Assembly: GCF_000186225.1 (NCBI RefSeq) | Contig: NC_014933.1 | Location: 3,038,001 to 3,102,000 of the forward strand | Length of the DNA stretch: 64,000 nucleotides | Origin: Bacteroides helcogenes P 36-108 | GTDB taxonomy: Bacteria > Bacteroidota > Bacteroidia > Bacteroidales > Bacteroidaceae | Reading direction: 5' to 3' | In this document: in pieces, positions 1 through 7,402 of the stretch | Layout of the letters: each line of letters starts with the position of its first letter | Position numbering within the stretch: the first letter of the stretch is position 1 | Position numbers and translations under genes: made by a program | Notes under the pieces: generated by a model | Database searches by the model: none | What the model was told of the DNA's origin: nothing | Seen by the model: only the letters and a program-made list of their open reading frames with translations

Positions 1-164
1 AATGCTGAATGTGTTTTTGATATATCAAGCAATTCCTGAAAATGCTTGTTCAGCACATTCAGAATAGCGTGGGCAAATCCCCAAAGAAAAAAAAGAGAGG
101 TAACCAATATAAAAGGGACAATGTATTGTTTACCAACCAATGGTATTTGTTTCTGTTTCATCAT
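1..164 (-). CDS. FucP-type sugar MFS permease, N-terminal part (partial)
   Basis: The reverse strand reads from ATG at 164 (or 161) and runs off the left edge, giving 54 residues. They start MMKQKQIPLVGKQY and continue into a first membrane segment (FILVTSLFFLWGFAHAILN), followed by KHFQELLDIS. This is the beginning of the L-fucose/glucose-galactose permease family, inner-membrane proton symporters for sugars or amino sugars. The substrate cannot be told from this part. No strong Shine-Dalgarno sequence is visible. The family is clear; the exact sugar is not. Confidence 0.75.
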   Translation of the reverse strand, partial: MMKQKQIPLVGKQYIVPFILVTSLFFLWGFAHAILNVLNKHFQELLDISKTHSA

Positions 165-247
165 ATTTTAAATAGTTTTGAAATCTCATTAAAATACATT
201 GAGAGAATATATAACAAAAAAGGGAATAACAAAAGTTACTCCCTCTG

Positions 248-321
248 CGGTGCGTACGGGACTCGAACCCGTGACCCCATGCGTGACAGGCATGTATTCT
301 AACCAACTGAACTAACGCACC
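248..321 (-). tRNA. tRNA-Asp (GTC)
   Basis: A 74-nt cloverleaf on the reverse strand. The acceptor is GGTGCGT/ACGCACC with discriminator G. The anticodon stem CATGC/GCATG holds loop CTGTCAC, giving anticodon GTC, and the T-arm is ACGGG-TTCGAGT-CCCGT. CCA is not encoded. Confidence 0.95.
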
Positions 322-362
322 ATAATTTCATTTTCTGTAGCTGTCTCTCTCGATTGCGGTTG

Positions 363-392
363 CAAAGGTAGATATTTTTTTTAAAACTGCAA
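363..392 (-). promoter_or_regulatory. Bacteroidota-type promoter for tRNA-Asp
   Basis: On the reverse strand TTG (392-390), 19 nt, then TACCTTTG (370-363) matches the -33/-7 consensus of the Bacteroidota primary sigma factor. It lies about 40 nt upstream of the tRNA. Confidence 0.7.
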
Positions 393-431
393 TAGCAAAT
401 AAGAAAAAAAACATCTTTTTTTTAACACAGA

Positions 432-460
432 TTGATTATAAGAGATTTATGTTACCTTTG
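432..460 (+). promoter_or_regulatory. Promoter of the aminotransferase gene
   Basis: TTG at 432-434, an 18-nt spacer and TACCTTTG at 453-460 match the Bacteroidota promoter pattern, 24 nt before the ATG at 484. Confidence 0.65.
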
Positions 461-483
461 CAGAGAGTAAAAAAACAGAAACC

Positions 484-1800
484 ATGAAAAATACCCCTAT
501 TGAACGTAAATTGATAGATGAAACCATCGAAGAATTCAAGATTGCAGACTTTTCTAAAGCCACTATCCGAGAAGTAAAAGCGATTGCCGCTAAAGCAGAA
601 ACATCATCAGGAGTAGAATTTATCAAAATGGAAATGGGCGTTCCCGGTCTGCCTCCCTCCACCGTAGGTGTAAAAGCTGAGATCGAAGCATTACAAAACG
701 GCATTGCCAGTCTATACCCTGATATTAATGGGCTACCCTCTCTAAAAGCCGAAGCTTCCCGCTTCATCAAGGCCTTTATGGATATAGACGTAGCACCCGA
801 AGGATGTGTACCCGTCACAGGTTCTATGCAAGGTACGTTTGCCTCATTCCTCACTTGCTGTCAATGCAACACGAAGAAAGATACGATCCTTTTCATTGAT
901 CCGGGTTTTCCGGTGCAAAAACAACAGTTGGTTGTAATGGGACAAAAATATGAAACTTTTGATGTTTATGATTATCGCGGAGACAAATTGAAGGAAAAAC
1001 TGGAAAGCTATCTTAAAAAAGGGAATATTTCTGCCATTGTTTATTCAAATCCCAATAATCCCAGTTGGATTTGCCTGAAAGAAGAAGAATTACGCATCAT
1101 TGGTGAACTTGCAACTTTGTATGATACCATTGTTTTGGAGGACCTTGCTTACTTTGCCATGGACTTCCGCCAAGACTTGAGTAAACCGTTCCATCCCCCT
1201 TACCAGCCATCCGTGGCACGCTACACCGATCATTACGTACTTCTGATTTCCGGTTCCAAAGCTTTCAGTTATGCGGGCCAGCGCATTGGTGTAAGTTGCA
1301 TCTCTGACAAACTTTATCACCGCGTATATCCGGAACTGACAAGACGATACGAAAGAGGGGCATTTGGTGCGGTATTCATTCACAGAGTGCTATATGCACT
1401 TTCTTCAGGAACAAGCCATTCTGCACAATACGCGCTTACGGCCATTCTGAAAGCTGCCAATGACGGAAAATATAATTTCCTCAATGAAGTGAAAGTATAT
1501 GGAGATCGTGCCCGCCGCCTGAAAGATATTTTTATACGCCACGGATTCCACTTGGTATATGACAATGATTTGGGTGAGCCCATTGCAGACGGCTTCTATT
1601 TTACTATCGGCTACCCCGGCATGAGCAGTGGTGAACTTGCCAGAGAATTGATGTACTATGGTGTAAGCGCTATTTCATTGGTGACTACCGGAAGCCATCA
1701 AGAAGGCCTGCGTGCCTGCACTTCTTTCATCCAAGAACATCAGTATGCCCAATTAGATGAACGCATGGCCATTTTTGCCGAAAATAATCCGATAAAATAG
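484..1800 (+). CDS. PLP-dependent aminotransferase, class I/II fold
   Basis: A 438-residue fold-type I aminotransferase, expected to be cytosolic and to move an amino group between an amino acid and a 2-oxo acid using pyridoxal phosphate. Visible landmarks are NPNNP at about 189-193, LEDLAY (the Asp that contacts the cofactor pyridine nitrogen), and SGSKAFSYAGQRIG with the Schiff-base lysine at about 259. The length suits the aspartate/aromatic aminotransferase superfamily. The gene stands alone behind its own promoter and is followed by the accessory island, so context does not reveal the substrate. The ATG at 484 is preceded by an A-rich leader. Confidence 0.85.
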   Translation: MKNTPIERKLIDETIEEFKIADFSKATIREVKAIAAKAETSSGVEFIKMEMGVPGLPPSTVGVKAEIEALQNGIASLYPDINGLPSLKAEASRFIKAFMDIDVAPEGCVPVTGSMQGTFASFLTCCQCNTKKDTILFIDPGFPVQKQQLVVMGQKYETFDVYDYRGDKLKEKLESYLKKGNISAIVYSNPNNPSWICLKEEELRIIGELATLYDTIVLEDLAYFAMDFRQDLSKPFHPPYQPSVARYTDHYVLLISGSKAFSYAGQRIGVSCISDKLYHRVYPELTRRYERGAFGAVFIHRVLYALSSGTSHSAQYALTAILKAANDGKYNFLNEVKVYGDRARRLKDIFIRHGFHLVYDNDLGEPIADGFYFTIGYPGMSSGELARELMYYGVSAISLVTTGSHQEGLRACTSFIQEHQYAQLDERMAIFAENNPIK

Positions 1801-1984
1801 AGCCATGCATTTATTTTTCATAAAACATTTTGTATATTAGGGGCATGCATAGCAATACGGACATATTCAAACGCAACTATATACAGCTCCATTCAAACAT
1901 ACATTTTCTATATTTATTTCCGGGAATGACATAGTTATCTGCAACCAACGGGCTATATGGCATCTATTCTTTCCCCAAAAACGC

Positions 1985-2875
1985 ATGTCCTCAGATAAAT
2001 CCAATCAGTTACTTATCCGTGAGGCTATACGCAAAATAGCTCTCGGGCATAGTATGGAACGTATCAATCTGACACCGGGCGGTATGTCGGGTATTGGTAC
2101 GGCGCGTATGATACATGGCTATGTCGCCAAGAAACATGACGATCCGTCGGACGAGGAGTTTTCCGACTATGGCGGTACTATTGATGTCGGCGAATATCCG
2201 GACGAAACGGCTTCCGCAGAACCTGTCATTCATAGAGGTGTACTGCTTTCAGCCGCCACCAACAGCGAGGGTGGTTTTATGATTGTGCCCACTCTCTTTT
2301 CCGATGTGACCATCTTTATGGATGCCGCCACCCGTTACGCCTATGTGGTGAACTTCTCACATGTGGATATCCTGCGGCTGAATGCCCGCAAGGAAACCGT
2401 CATTGGCATGACAGAAATGGAGGAAATGAATCCGGACAGCGATTCCTCTCCGGACTATGATGAAGTGGAGACTACCGGTAACGGTGCATCTACCCGTTAT
2501 ACACCAACCACGGTCATTACTACCATTAAGAACGATAAGAACAAAGAAGCGGTCTCTGTTCTTGAAGCGGAGAGCATCACGCATACCGTAGGCAAGTCAG
2601 AGGTCAGACAGACTGCTGACAAAGTGGTGCAGAAAGTCAATTTCACGACCATTGCCGTTTCTGACAGCAAGGTAACATTCGGCGATGAAAACGCTTCGGA
2701 ACCATTGGTTATAGGAAATGAACTTGCCGGGCTTATGCTCGATTTCCTGACGGAGTGCTCAAAGATCATGACTCCCACACTGATGGGAACGATGTCGCCC
2801 ATCAATATACCCAATTTTACTTCCCTGACCTCACGTATTCAGAAATTCCTGTCCAAAACCAGTTATACTAAATGA
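1985..2875 (+). CDS. Phage baseplate/tail-like protein
   Basis: A 296-residue soluble protein with no signal peptide. I do not recognise it precisely. The Asp/Glu-rich middle, the GGFMIVPTLFSDVTIFMDA segment and the C-terminal run NELAGLMLDFLTEC followed by TPTLMG resemble gp5/baseplate-assembly-type proteins of Bacteroidota phages, and the next gene overlaps it by ATGA and looks like a tail-fibre protein. The reading frame is intact and ends in TGA, but no other virion genes surround it, so it is probably a stranded prophage fragment. There is no recognisable promoter in 1801-1984. Confidence 0.45.
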   Translation: MSSDKSNQLLIREAIRKIALGHSMERINLTPGGMSGIGTARMIHGYVAKKHDDPSDEEFSDYGGTIDVGEYPDETASAEPVIHRGVLLSAATNSEGGFMIVPTLFSDVTIFMDAATRYAYVVNFSHVDILRLNARKETVIGMTEMEEMNPDSDSSPDYDEVETTGNGASTRYTPTTVITTIKNDKNKEAVSVLEAESITHTVGKSEVRQTADKVVQKVNFTTIAVSDSKVTFGDENASEPLVIGNELAGLMLDFLTECSKIMTPTLMGTMSPINIPNFTSLTSRIQKFLSKTSYTK

Positions 2876-4047
2876 GCGTACAACTGCATCCCGATATATA
2901 GAAAACCTCGACAAGAACAGCTTGTGCTATTCTATATACGCACAGTTGTACCATAACTTTTTCAATGCGTAGCAGAAGAAAGACGATGGTCATCCTTATG
3001 GAGTTGAAGAAGGGGATGACACCAGTTCGTGCCTGAAGAATAGCGCCTAGGGCTTCGCTTCCGCCATCGCCGGAGAAGGCAGTTCCGGAAGTGGTGGTCT
3101 GTTGCTGGACTACTTGAAAAAGACAGGTGGGGATATGGCAGGGATACTCCGGGCCAATTACGGTTTCGAGACAGGTATAGCCAATACCCGTATTTTGGAA
3201 ACCTATTCCCGAAACATTTCCAATGCCGAAGACATGTTTACTTCCACCGAGTACAGCATTAAGGTTACCGGCAATCTGAAAGTAGGCGGAAGCAACATCT
3301 ATATCGGTGGCCGGCAGCTCTTGCGTTATGATGCGGATCAGGCTACGGCTATAATCTATGCTTCCCATATCGAATTTCAAGATGCTTCCGTGCATTCAAG
3401 CGGAGAATGGATGATAGGAGACAAAGAAACTGGTGTTTCCATTTCACCTACGCGATTGGCTGTGGGCGGATATGATGTATATCACCGGAATAACTCCAAT
3501 CTGGCAACAGTGGACTGGACGATGCAGAACGGCATGGTACAACAAAACCTGAGCGTCCACGGAGATACGGTACTGGATGGCAGTCTGGATTAGCTGTACG
3601 ACGCCCGTTTTGGTGACAAGGGGAAAAGCCTGCTCTCGCTTTCCGGTGAAGAAGTTACACTCGGCGGCTTCCTTTCATTTTTAGACGGCTTCGGTATCCG
3701 TATAGACGGCACTCCGGTATTGCTCCGTACCGATAAGGACAAGATACAACTGGGCAGTACCGGAGGCGACCTTTTACTGGGCAGTGATCACACACCCAAG
3801 ATACGCCTTTTCTCCGGTATCCCAGATATAGACGGTGAGTGTCTGATACTTTCTCCTTACGGGAAAGCGTGCTTTCCGGGTTCATTGGTTGTCCGGCATA
3901 ACTACGGTGTCGACCTGCTCTCTTCTTATAAGGTTAACACCTCCGATGAAGGAATCATCATCCATAAACGGTTGCGCATGGGAACTGCAGACGGGACTTT
4001 GCTTATGGGTGACCGGAAACATATATCAGTACCCTATTTTAACCATA
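2872..4047 (+). pseudogene. Phage tail-fibre-like gene with three in-frame TAG codons
   Basis: The ATG at 2872 overlaps the TGA of the previous gene. After nine residues a two-base slip in a TA run shifts the frame, then one frame stays open to 4047 except for TAG codons at 2970, 3048 and 3591. TAA and TGA are absent from that frame. The translation contains glycine-rich, beta-repetitive stretches (KVTGNLKVGGSNIYIGG, LLSLSGEEVTLGGFL, LQLGS-type repeats) as in phage tail or receptor-binding proteins. The 3' end is replaced by fimbrillin sequence without loss of frame. Either this is a decayed gene or the ambers were once read as Gln in an amber-recoded phage. Confidence 0.5.
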
Positions 4048-4731
4048 TACTTTCCCAAATTGCCATAGAAGCCAAATGTTCTAATGATAAAGTTAGAATA
4101 GAGATTTTAGGTGTTAAATTGGTAAATATAACAACAAAAGCAGATTTCACTTTTCCAACCACTGTTAGGTACTTTGGATATAGTTATCGGACAGGATAAA
4201 TGGATTAATTTGCAAGATACCAACAATCATAGCAAAGCTTACATGATTAAGGGAAATTCCGCTGTAACTCTAACAGCTAATTCTCAATCGATTATGTTTG
4301 GTACTAAAAACTTCATGCTTATTCCTCAGAGTTTGACAAAATGGAAAAGTTATACAGAGAAAACGGGAACCTATCTGGCTGTACTTTGCCGTATTTCAAG
4401 CCTCAATGGAAGCACGTCTACATTACTCTATCCTCAGCCTACAACAAATGATAACAAAGATGGTAAATATGCGTTTGCTGCTGTAGGAATTAATACAGTT
4501 TGGGAAGCGGGCAAGAAATACACTTACACTCTGAACTTTTGTGATGGTCCAAATGGAGGAGCCGGTTTTATAGCTCGAATCCATCTAAGCCTAAGGATGG
4601 AAATGACCAACAGGTTGATTTAACTCCTATATCTGATGGAAAAGGTGGAGATCCTATCCTCGGGCCTATTACATTTAACGTTACAATAGATGATTGGACT
4701 GATGCCCCTGCTCAAAATATAAACCTGTAAA
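4048..4731 (+). pseudogene. Fimbrillin (Mfa1/FimA-like) C-terminal two-thirds, frameshifted
   Basis: From HILSQIAIEAKCSND onward the translation matches the fimbrillin at 15753-16940: LYPQPTTNDNKDGKYAFAAV, the YTYTLNFCDGPNGGAG block and the C-terminus KGGDPILGPITFNVTIDDWTD. The N-terminal roughly 130 residues, including the lipoprotein signal, are missing and phage-tail sequence precedes it in frame. Two single-base shifts are visible, one near 4165 and one near 4571, so three frames must be joined. It cannot make a surface fimbrillin. The downstream hairpin is kept, showing that the whole 3' end of a fimbrillin transcription unit moved together. Confidence 0.75.
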
Positions 4732-4769
4732 TCGGGTTATTTCATTTTCATTGTATTAATACCAGGTCC

Positions 4770-4824
4770 AGACAGGATTGGACAGGCTTACTCCTTACGA
4801 GGGAGTATCTATCCAATCCTGTCT
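4770..4824 (+). terminator. Nested stem-loop downstream of fimbrillin remnant
   Basis: An outer stem pairs 4770-4783 (AGACAGGATTGGAC-type arm) with 4810-4824, and an inner stem is ACTCC/GGAGT at 4790-4806. A closely similar element follows the intact fimbrillin gene at 15661-15712. It is probably a transcription terminator or mRNA-stabilising structure of fimbrillin genes. Confidence 0.6.
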
Positions 4825-4997
4825 TAGGATTTAGGGATAGGAAAAGAAAAAAATGTAAAAAAAGGATATTCTATAGATGAATAACAGAAAAAGCTGTAAG
4901 ATATCAGTATAAACTATTTCATCCTTTAATATGGAGAACAGTAAGATAGTTCTCACTACATATCCATATACAAAGTAAAGAACGGTGAACAATACAC

Positions 4998-5270
4998 TTA
5001 CACCACCTTCATAAAGCTGATACACTCGTCATCTACCAGGCACGAATATTGTGCCATTCGCTTCAGTACCTGTTCCAAATCGAATCCCTGTATAAGTTTG
5101 TGATGTCGCCTGTCTCCACACAGAACACTTTTGATTTCCATTTCAGGAAAATGGAGCTGCAGATAAATGGCAGAAGAATCAAAAACAACAGGCGTACCTT
5201 CCTGAAGGAAAATATGAATATCCGAAACATTTATACTCTCCTTAGCCCTAATCAAATCCGTAATTATCAT
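4998..5270 (-). CDS. Small hypothetical protein
   Basis: A 90-residue soluble protein that I cannot assign. It has no signal peptide or membrane segment and contains the stretch GTPVVFDSSAIYLQLHFPE and a C-terminal Cys pair region. It lies 69 nt downstream of the ParB-like gene on the same strand and probably shares its transcript. Codon usage looks coding rather than random, but support is weak. The overlapping frames in this interval look like shadows. Confidence 0.35.
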   Translation of the reverse strand: MIITDLIRAKESINVSDIHIFLQEGTPVVFDSSAIYLQLHFPEMEIKSVLCGDRRHHKLIQGFDLEQVLKRMAQYSCLVDDECISFMKVV

Positions 5271-5339
5271 CTCAATACAGTTTAATGTGTTTACAATTAT
5301 TTATTACTTAATATATTTAAAGTTATAATTTATCAAGAC

Positions 5340-5864
5340 CTATTCATTTGCTTCACGAAATTCCCTGTCCGCAAAAAGCTCCGCCAGTCCCGATATCTGC
5401 TTCAGGCGCAGCAGTTCATTCTTGTTCATACCCAAGTTCCTGCATATCCACGCATCCGACATGCCCGACCTCGTAAGTTCACCTACAAGCCGTGTCATAA
5501 GCTCGATCTTATGCATTCCACGGGCACGGTTATGACGGATGGCAGAAGCCATACGCTCAGCCAGATCCTTACGGATAACAGTAACGGGTAACATCCCGTT
5601 CTCCCGCCTGTATATTCTGGGTGAAGTCAGCATGACCTTATACTTGTGATAGCCATCCACGAGTTCATACACATCCTCCTGCTCAATGTAATAGCATACG
5701 CACGGCATCGTGTAGCCATCCTCCCAAATGGAGAGCTCCAGAAGCCGCATCTCTGGTGGGGGCGTCACATTGGGATTATAAGAATTCGCCCTGATCTTTT
5801 CCACAAGTACGGCTTTGACGCCATACACGGGACTGATAAATCTATTTTCCATATCCTCATTCAT
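5340..5864 (-). CDS. ParB/IbrB-like nuclease-fold protein
   Basis: A 174-residue protein with the ParB N-terminal (ParBc) layout: VEKIRANSYNPN, an ELVDGYHKYKVM box corresponding to the GxHR-type motif, then a helix-turn-helix-like part (MSDAWICRNLGMNKNELLRLKQ). Stand-alone members of this size, such as IbrB of E. coli, are usually paired with a PAPS-reductase-like IbrA. No such partner remains here. Its ATG (5862-5864) overlaps the stop of the truncated upstream reading frame, so it was the second gene of a pair whose first gene was deleted into the reverse-transcriptase remnant. Confidence 0.6.
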   Translation of the reverse strand: MNEDMENRFISPVYGVKAVLVEKIRANSYNPNVTPPPEMRLLELSIWEDGYTMPCVCYYIEQEDVYELVDGYHKYKVMLTSPRIYRRENGMLPVTVIRKDLAERMASAIRHNRARGMHKIELMTRLVGELTRSGMSDAWICRNLGMNKNELLRLKQISGLAELFADREFREANE

Positions 5865-6568
5865 TAAAATATGACTCGTACTCTTCCATGACCTTCCGCC
5901 CTCCTATGGGAAGTTCCACACCTTCCGAAGAATTGAACAAACTTTTCGTGAGTGGAAGTCCTTCCCAATCTTCCGCGCTACCCCGTATCCGGCAATCTCG
6001 CTGGGGATTTCTGAATATAATCTGTCTTAGCAGGAAATCTATCAGTTCCATATCCGGGCATTCTTTTTGTTTCTGGCTTCTTCTATATCATTCCAGTCCC
6101 TTGCAGATAAGATCGTACAGACGATCCTTCCTGATACTCATGAAATACCCCCTTAAGCCCAGTTTTAATATATAGGCAATTATAACGATAATTTTGCGTA
6201 CAACTGCGTATGTGGTGTTCCAGGCGTGCTATTCCCTGACTTGTCCCCTTCCCTCGGCGACATGAATAACTGTCAAAAATCATTCTGCCCTCAAACATAG
6301 GAGAAATATAATTATACAACAGATGATGCACTACCCTGTCCCTGAAATCCGAAGCAAAAATTTCTCGCTTCACTGGCCTGTTAACCACAAAACAGACCCC
6401 AGGTGAAGGAATGTAGTTCCTATCCCTTATCTGTTCATACAACTCCATAAGATTATGTTCCAGATCAATCTCAAACGCAAGCTGACTGGCAGTATTTCTT
6501 TTCTTCTTCCTCGCCTGATAATAAGCCTGAAAAAGATCCGTAAGCAAATCCCGTCTTCTCATACACAC
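5857..6568 (-). pseudogene. DGR-type reverse transcriptase, truncated and frameshifted
   Basis: The first frame (6568-6083) has the N-terminal region of group-II/DGR reverse transcriptases: QLAFEIDLEHNLMELYEQIR, RPVKREIFASDFRDRVVHH and FDSYSCRRGKGT. An extra G in a G run near 6147 shifts the frame. The second frame then reads GYFMSIRKDRLYDLICKGLE, TGA, YRRSQKQKECPDMELIDFLL and on to DWEGLPLTKSLFNSSEGVELPIG. There homology stops abruptly and the frame runs into GRKVMEEYESYFNE, the end of some other gene. The region with the catalytic YxDD box is absent, so the enzyme must be dead. It belongs to the retroelement whose target is the gene at 7237-9903. Confidence 0.8.
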
Positions 6569-6623
6569 TCCTTAACAAATCATATGCAGCCTTATACACA
6601 GGCAAATTATCATAAACTGCCAC
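6552..6623 (-). pseudogene. DGR accessory protein Avd, N-terminal stub
   Basis: In the 72-nt gap before the reverse transcriptase the reverse strand reads, from GTG at 6623, VAVYDNLPVYKAAYDLLRSV followed by YEKT. The LPVYKAxYDLL signature is the start of Avd-type four-helix-bundle proteins, which form a barrel that binds DGR RNA and the reverse transcriptase. After about 24 residues homology ends and the frame runs on meaninglessly to a stop at 6471, inside the RT gene. A deletion between avd and the RT start would also remove the template repeat, which commonly lies in that gap. Confidence 0.55.
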
Positions 6624-6640
6624 TTCTCATTTAGTGTATA

Positions 6641-7123
6641 TTAGAGCATCTTTTTCAACTCATTTACAAATAATATACAATCCATCGGAGTACTTTCCGC
6701 CAGATTGAACATCCGGATTCGCACGATTAACTCTCCATGCGGAATATCACTCCGTGACAGATTCTGCACACACGCATCTCTTCTCCCTACAACCGAATGT
6801 TCCGATGAAAGTTCCTGTTTCCATTCTTCAAACCTCTGTCCGTCTATAGGTTTTAACGTTCGCAATACAAGACGGTCAGGCATAGTCTCCATATGCTCCA
6901 AAAAACCTATGTACTTTTGTTCATGCTTACATGGAAAGCCCACTGAAACTATCTCACTGCCACCGAGTGACTTTAACCTTCTTTTTATAGCCTTCAAAGG
7001 CTTGATCTGCGTACAGACAGCGTAAGCAGACTTTTCATAAGCTTTCCAGAAAAGCCCCTCACGATAAAGAATGATACTTCCGTTATTACCTGCTTCAGCT
7101 TCTATAAAATCCTTGCTGGTCAT
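6641..7123 (-). CDS. MutS-domain-I-like DGR accessory protein (MSL)
   Basis: A 160-residue protein with the block ILYREGLFWKAYEKSAYAV and SLGGSEIVSVGFP, resembling the mismatch-recognition domain I of MutS but without the rest of MutS. Small MutS-like proteins of this type accompany DGRs in Bacteroidota. The C-terminal part (VRIRMFNLAESTPMDCILFV followed by NELKKML) is a helical tail. It sits directly between the target gene with its hairpin and the avd/RT remnants, on the same strand. It looks intact although its partners are destroyed. The biochemical role of the family is not settled. Confidence 0.6.
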   Translation of the reverse strand: MTSKDFIEAEAGNNGSIILYREGLFWKAYEKSAYAVCTQIKPLKAIKRRLKSLGGSEIVSVGFPCKHEQKYIGFLEHMETMPDRLVLRTLKPIDGQRFEEWKQELSSEHSVVGRRDACVQNLSRSDIPHGELIVRIRMFNLAESTPMDCILFVNELKKML

Positions 7124-7174
7124 AATTATTTGATTTTAATATCTATAAAAATCGACCAGCTTCGCCGGTACTAT

Positions 7175-7198
7175 CCCTACGGCCTTAAAGCCGTAGGG
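7175..7198 (-). repeat. Hairpin downstream of DGR target variable region
   Basis: A perfect 9-bp inverted repeat, CCCTACGGC / GCCGTAGGG with a 6-nt loop, lies 39 nt beyond the stop codon of the target gene. DGR targets often carry a hairpin or cruciform just after the initiation-of-mutagenic-homing sequence, where it promotes retrohoming. A terminator role is less likely, as no T-run follows on the gene's strand. Confidence 0.6.
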
Positions 7199-7236
7199 AA
7201 AATAATCCAATGAAACGGATACGGTCGCTACGCTCC

Positions 7237-7402
7237 CTATTCTTGGGAAGAAAGCACCCCAAAACCGTGCGACCGATAGTAGCTGCTGTAGTCGTAGATG
7301 CTGCCCAACGGGTTCACGGACGACGAGTAGAAGCGAAGGCTGCGACCGAGGTAGTTGTTGAGCGGAACCGCCGACCAACAGCAGCCGGAGATGCCAACGT
7401 TG
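7237..7402 (-). other. Putative DGR variable region (VR)
   Basis: This codes for the last 50 or so residues of the tip protein. The pattern CCWSAVP, GRSLRFYSSSVNP, YRSHGFGV is the hydrophobic scaffold of C-type-lectin-fold DGR variable domains (WSxxP, GRxLxF, GFxV), with ligand-binding positions interspersed. No template repeat with AAC codons at those positions was found nearby, so the VR is inferred from protein pattern and context only. Confidence 0.55.

Noticed and set aside
42..302. 86-codon forward frame at the left end
   Set aside because: It runs antisense to the sugar permease start and through tRNA-Asp; it is a shadow.
7124..7236. Template repeat between the target gene and the MutS-like gene
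   Set aside because: The gap is 113 nt, holds only the hairpin and AT-rich sequence, and shows no similarity to the variable region.
7136..7378. 80-codon frame over the end of the DGR target and the hairpin
   Set aside because: It is out of frame with the conserved lectin-like domain; it was considered as a second reading of the VR but has no homology signal.
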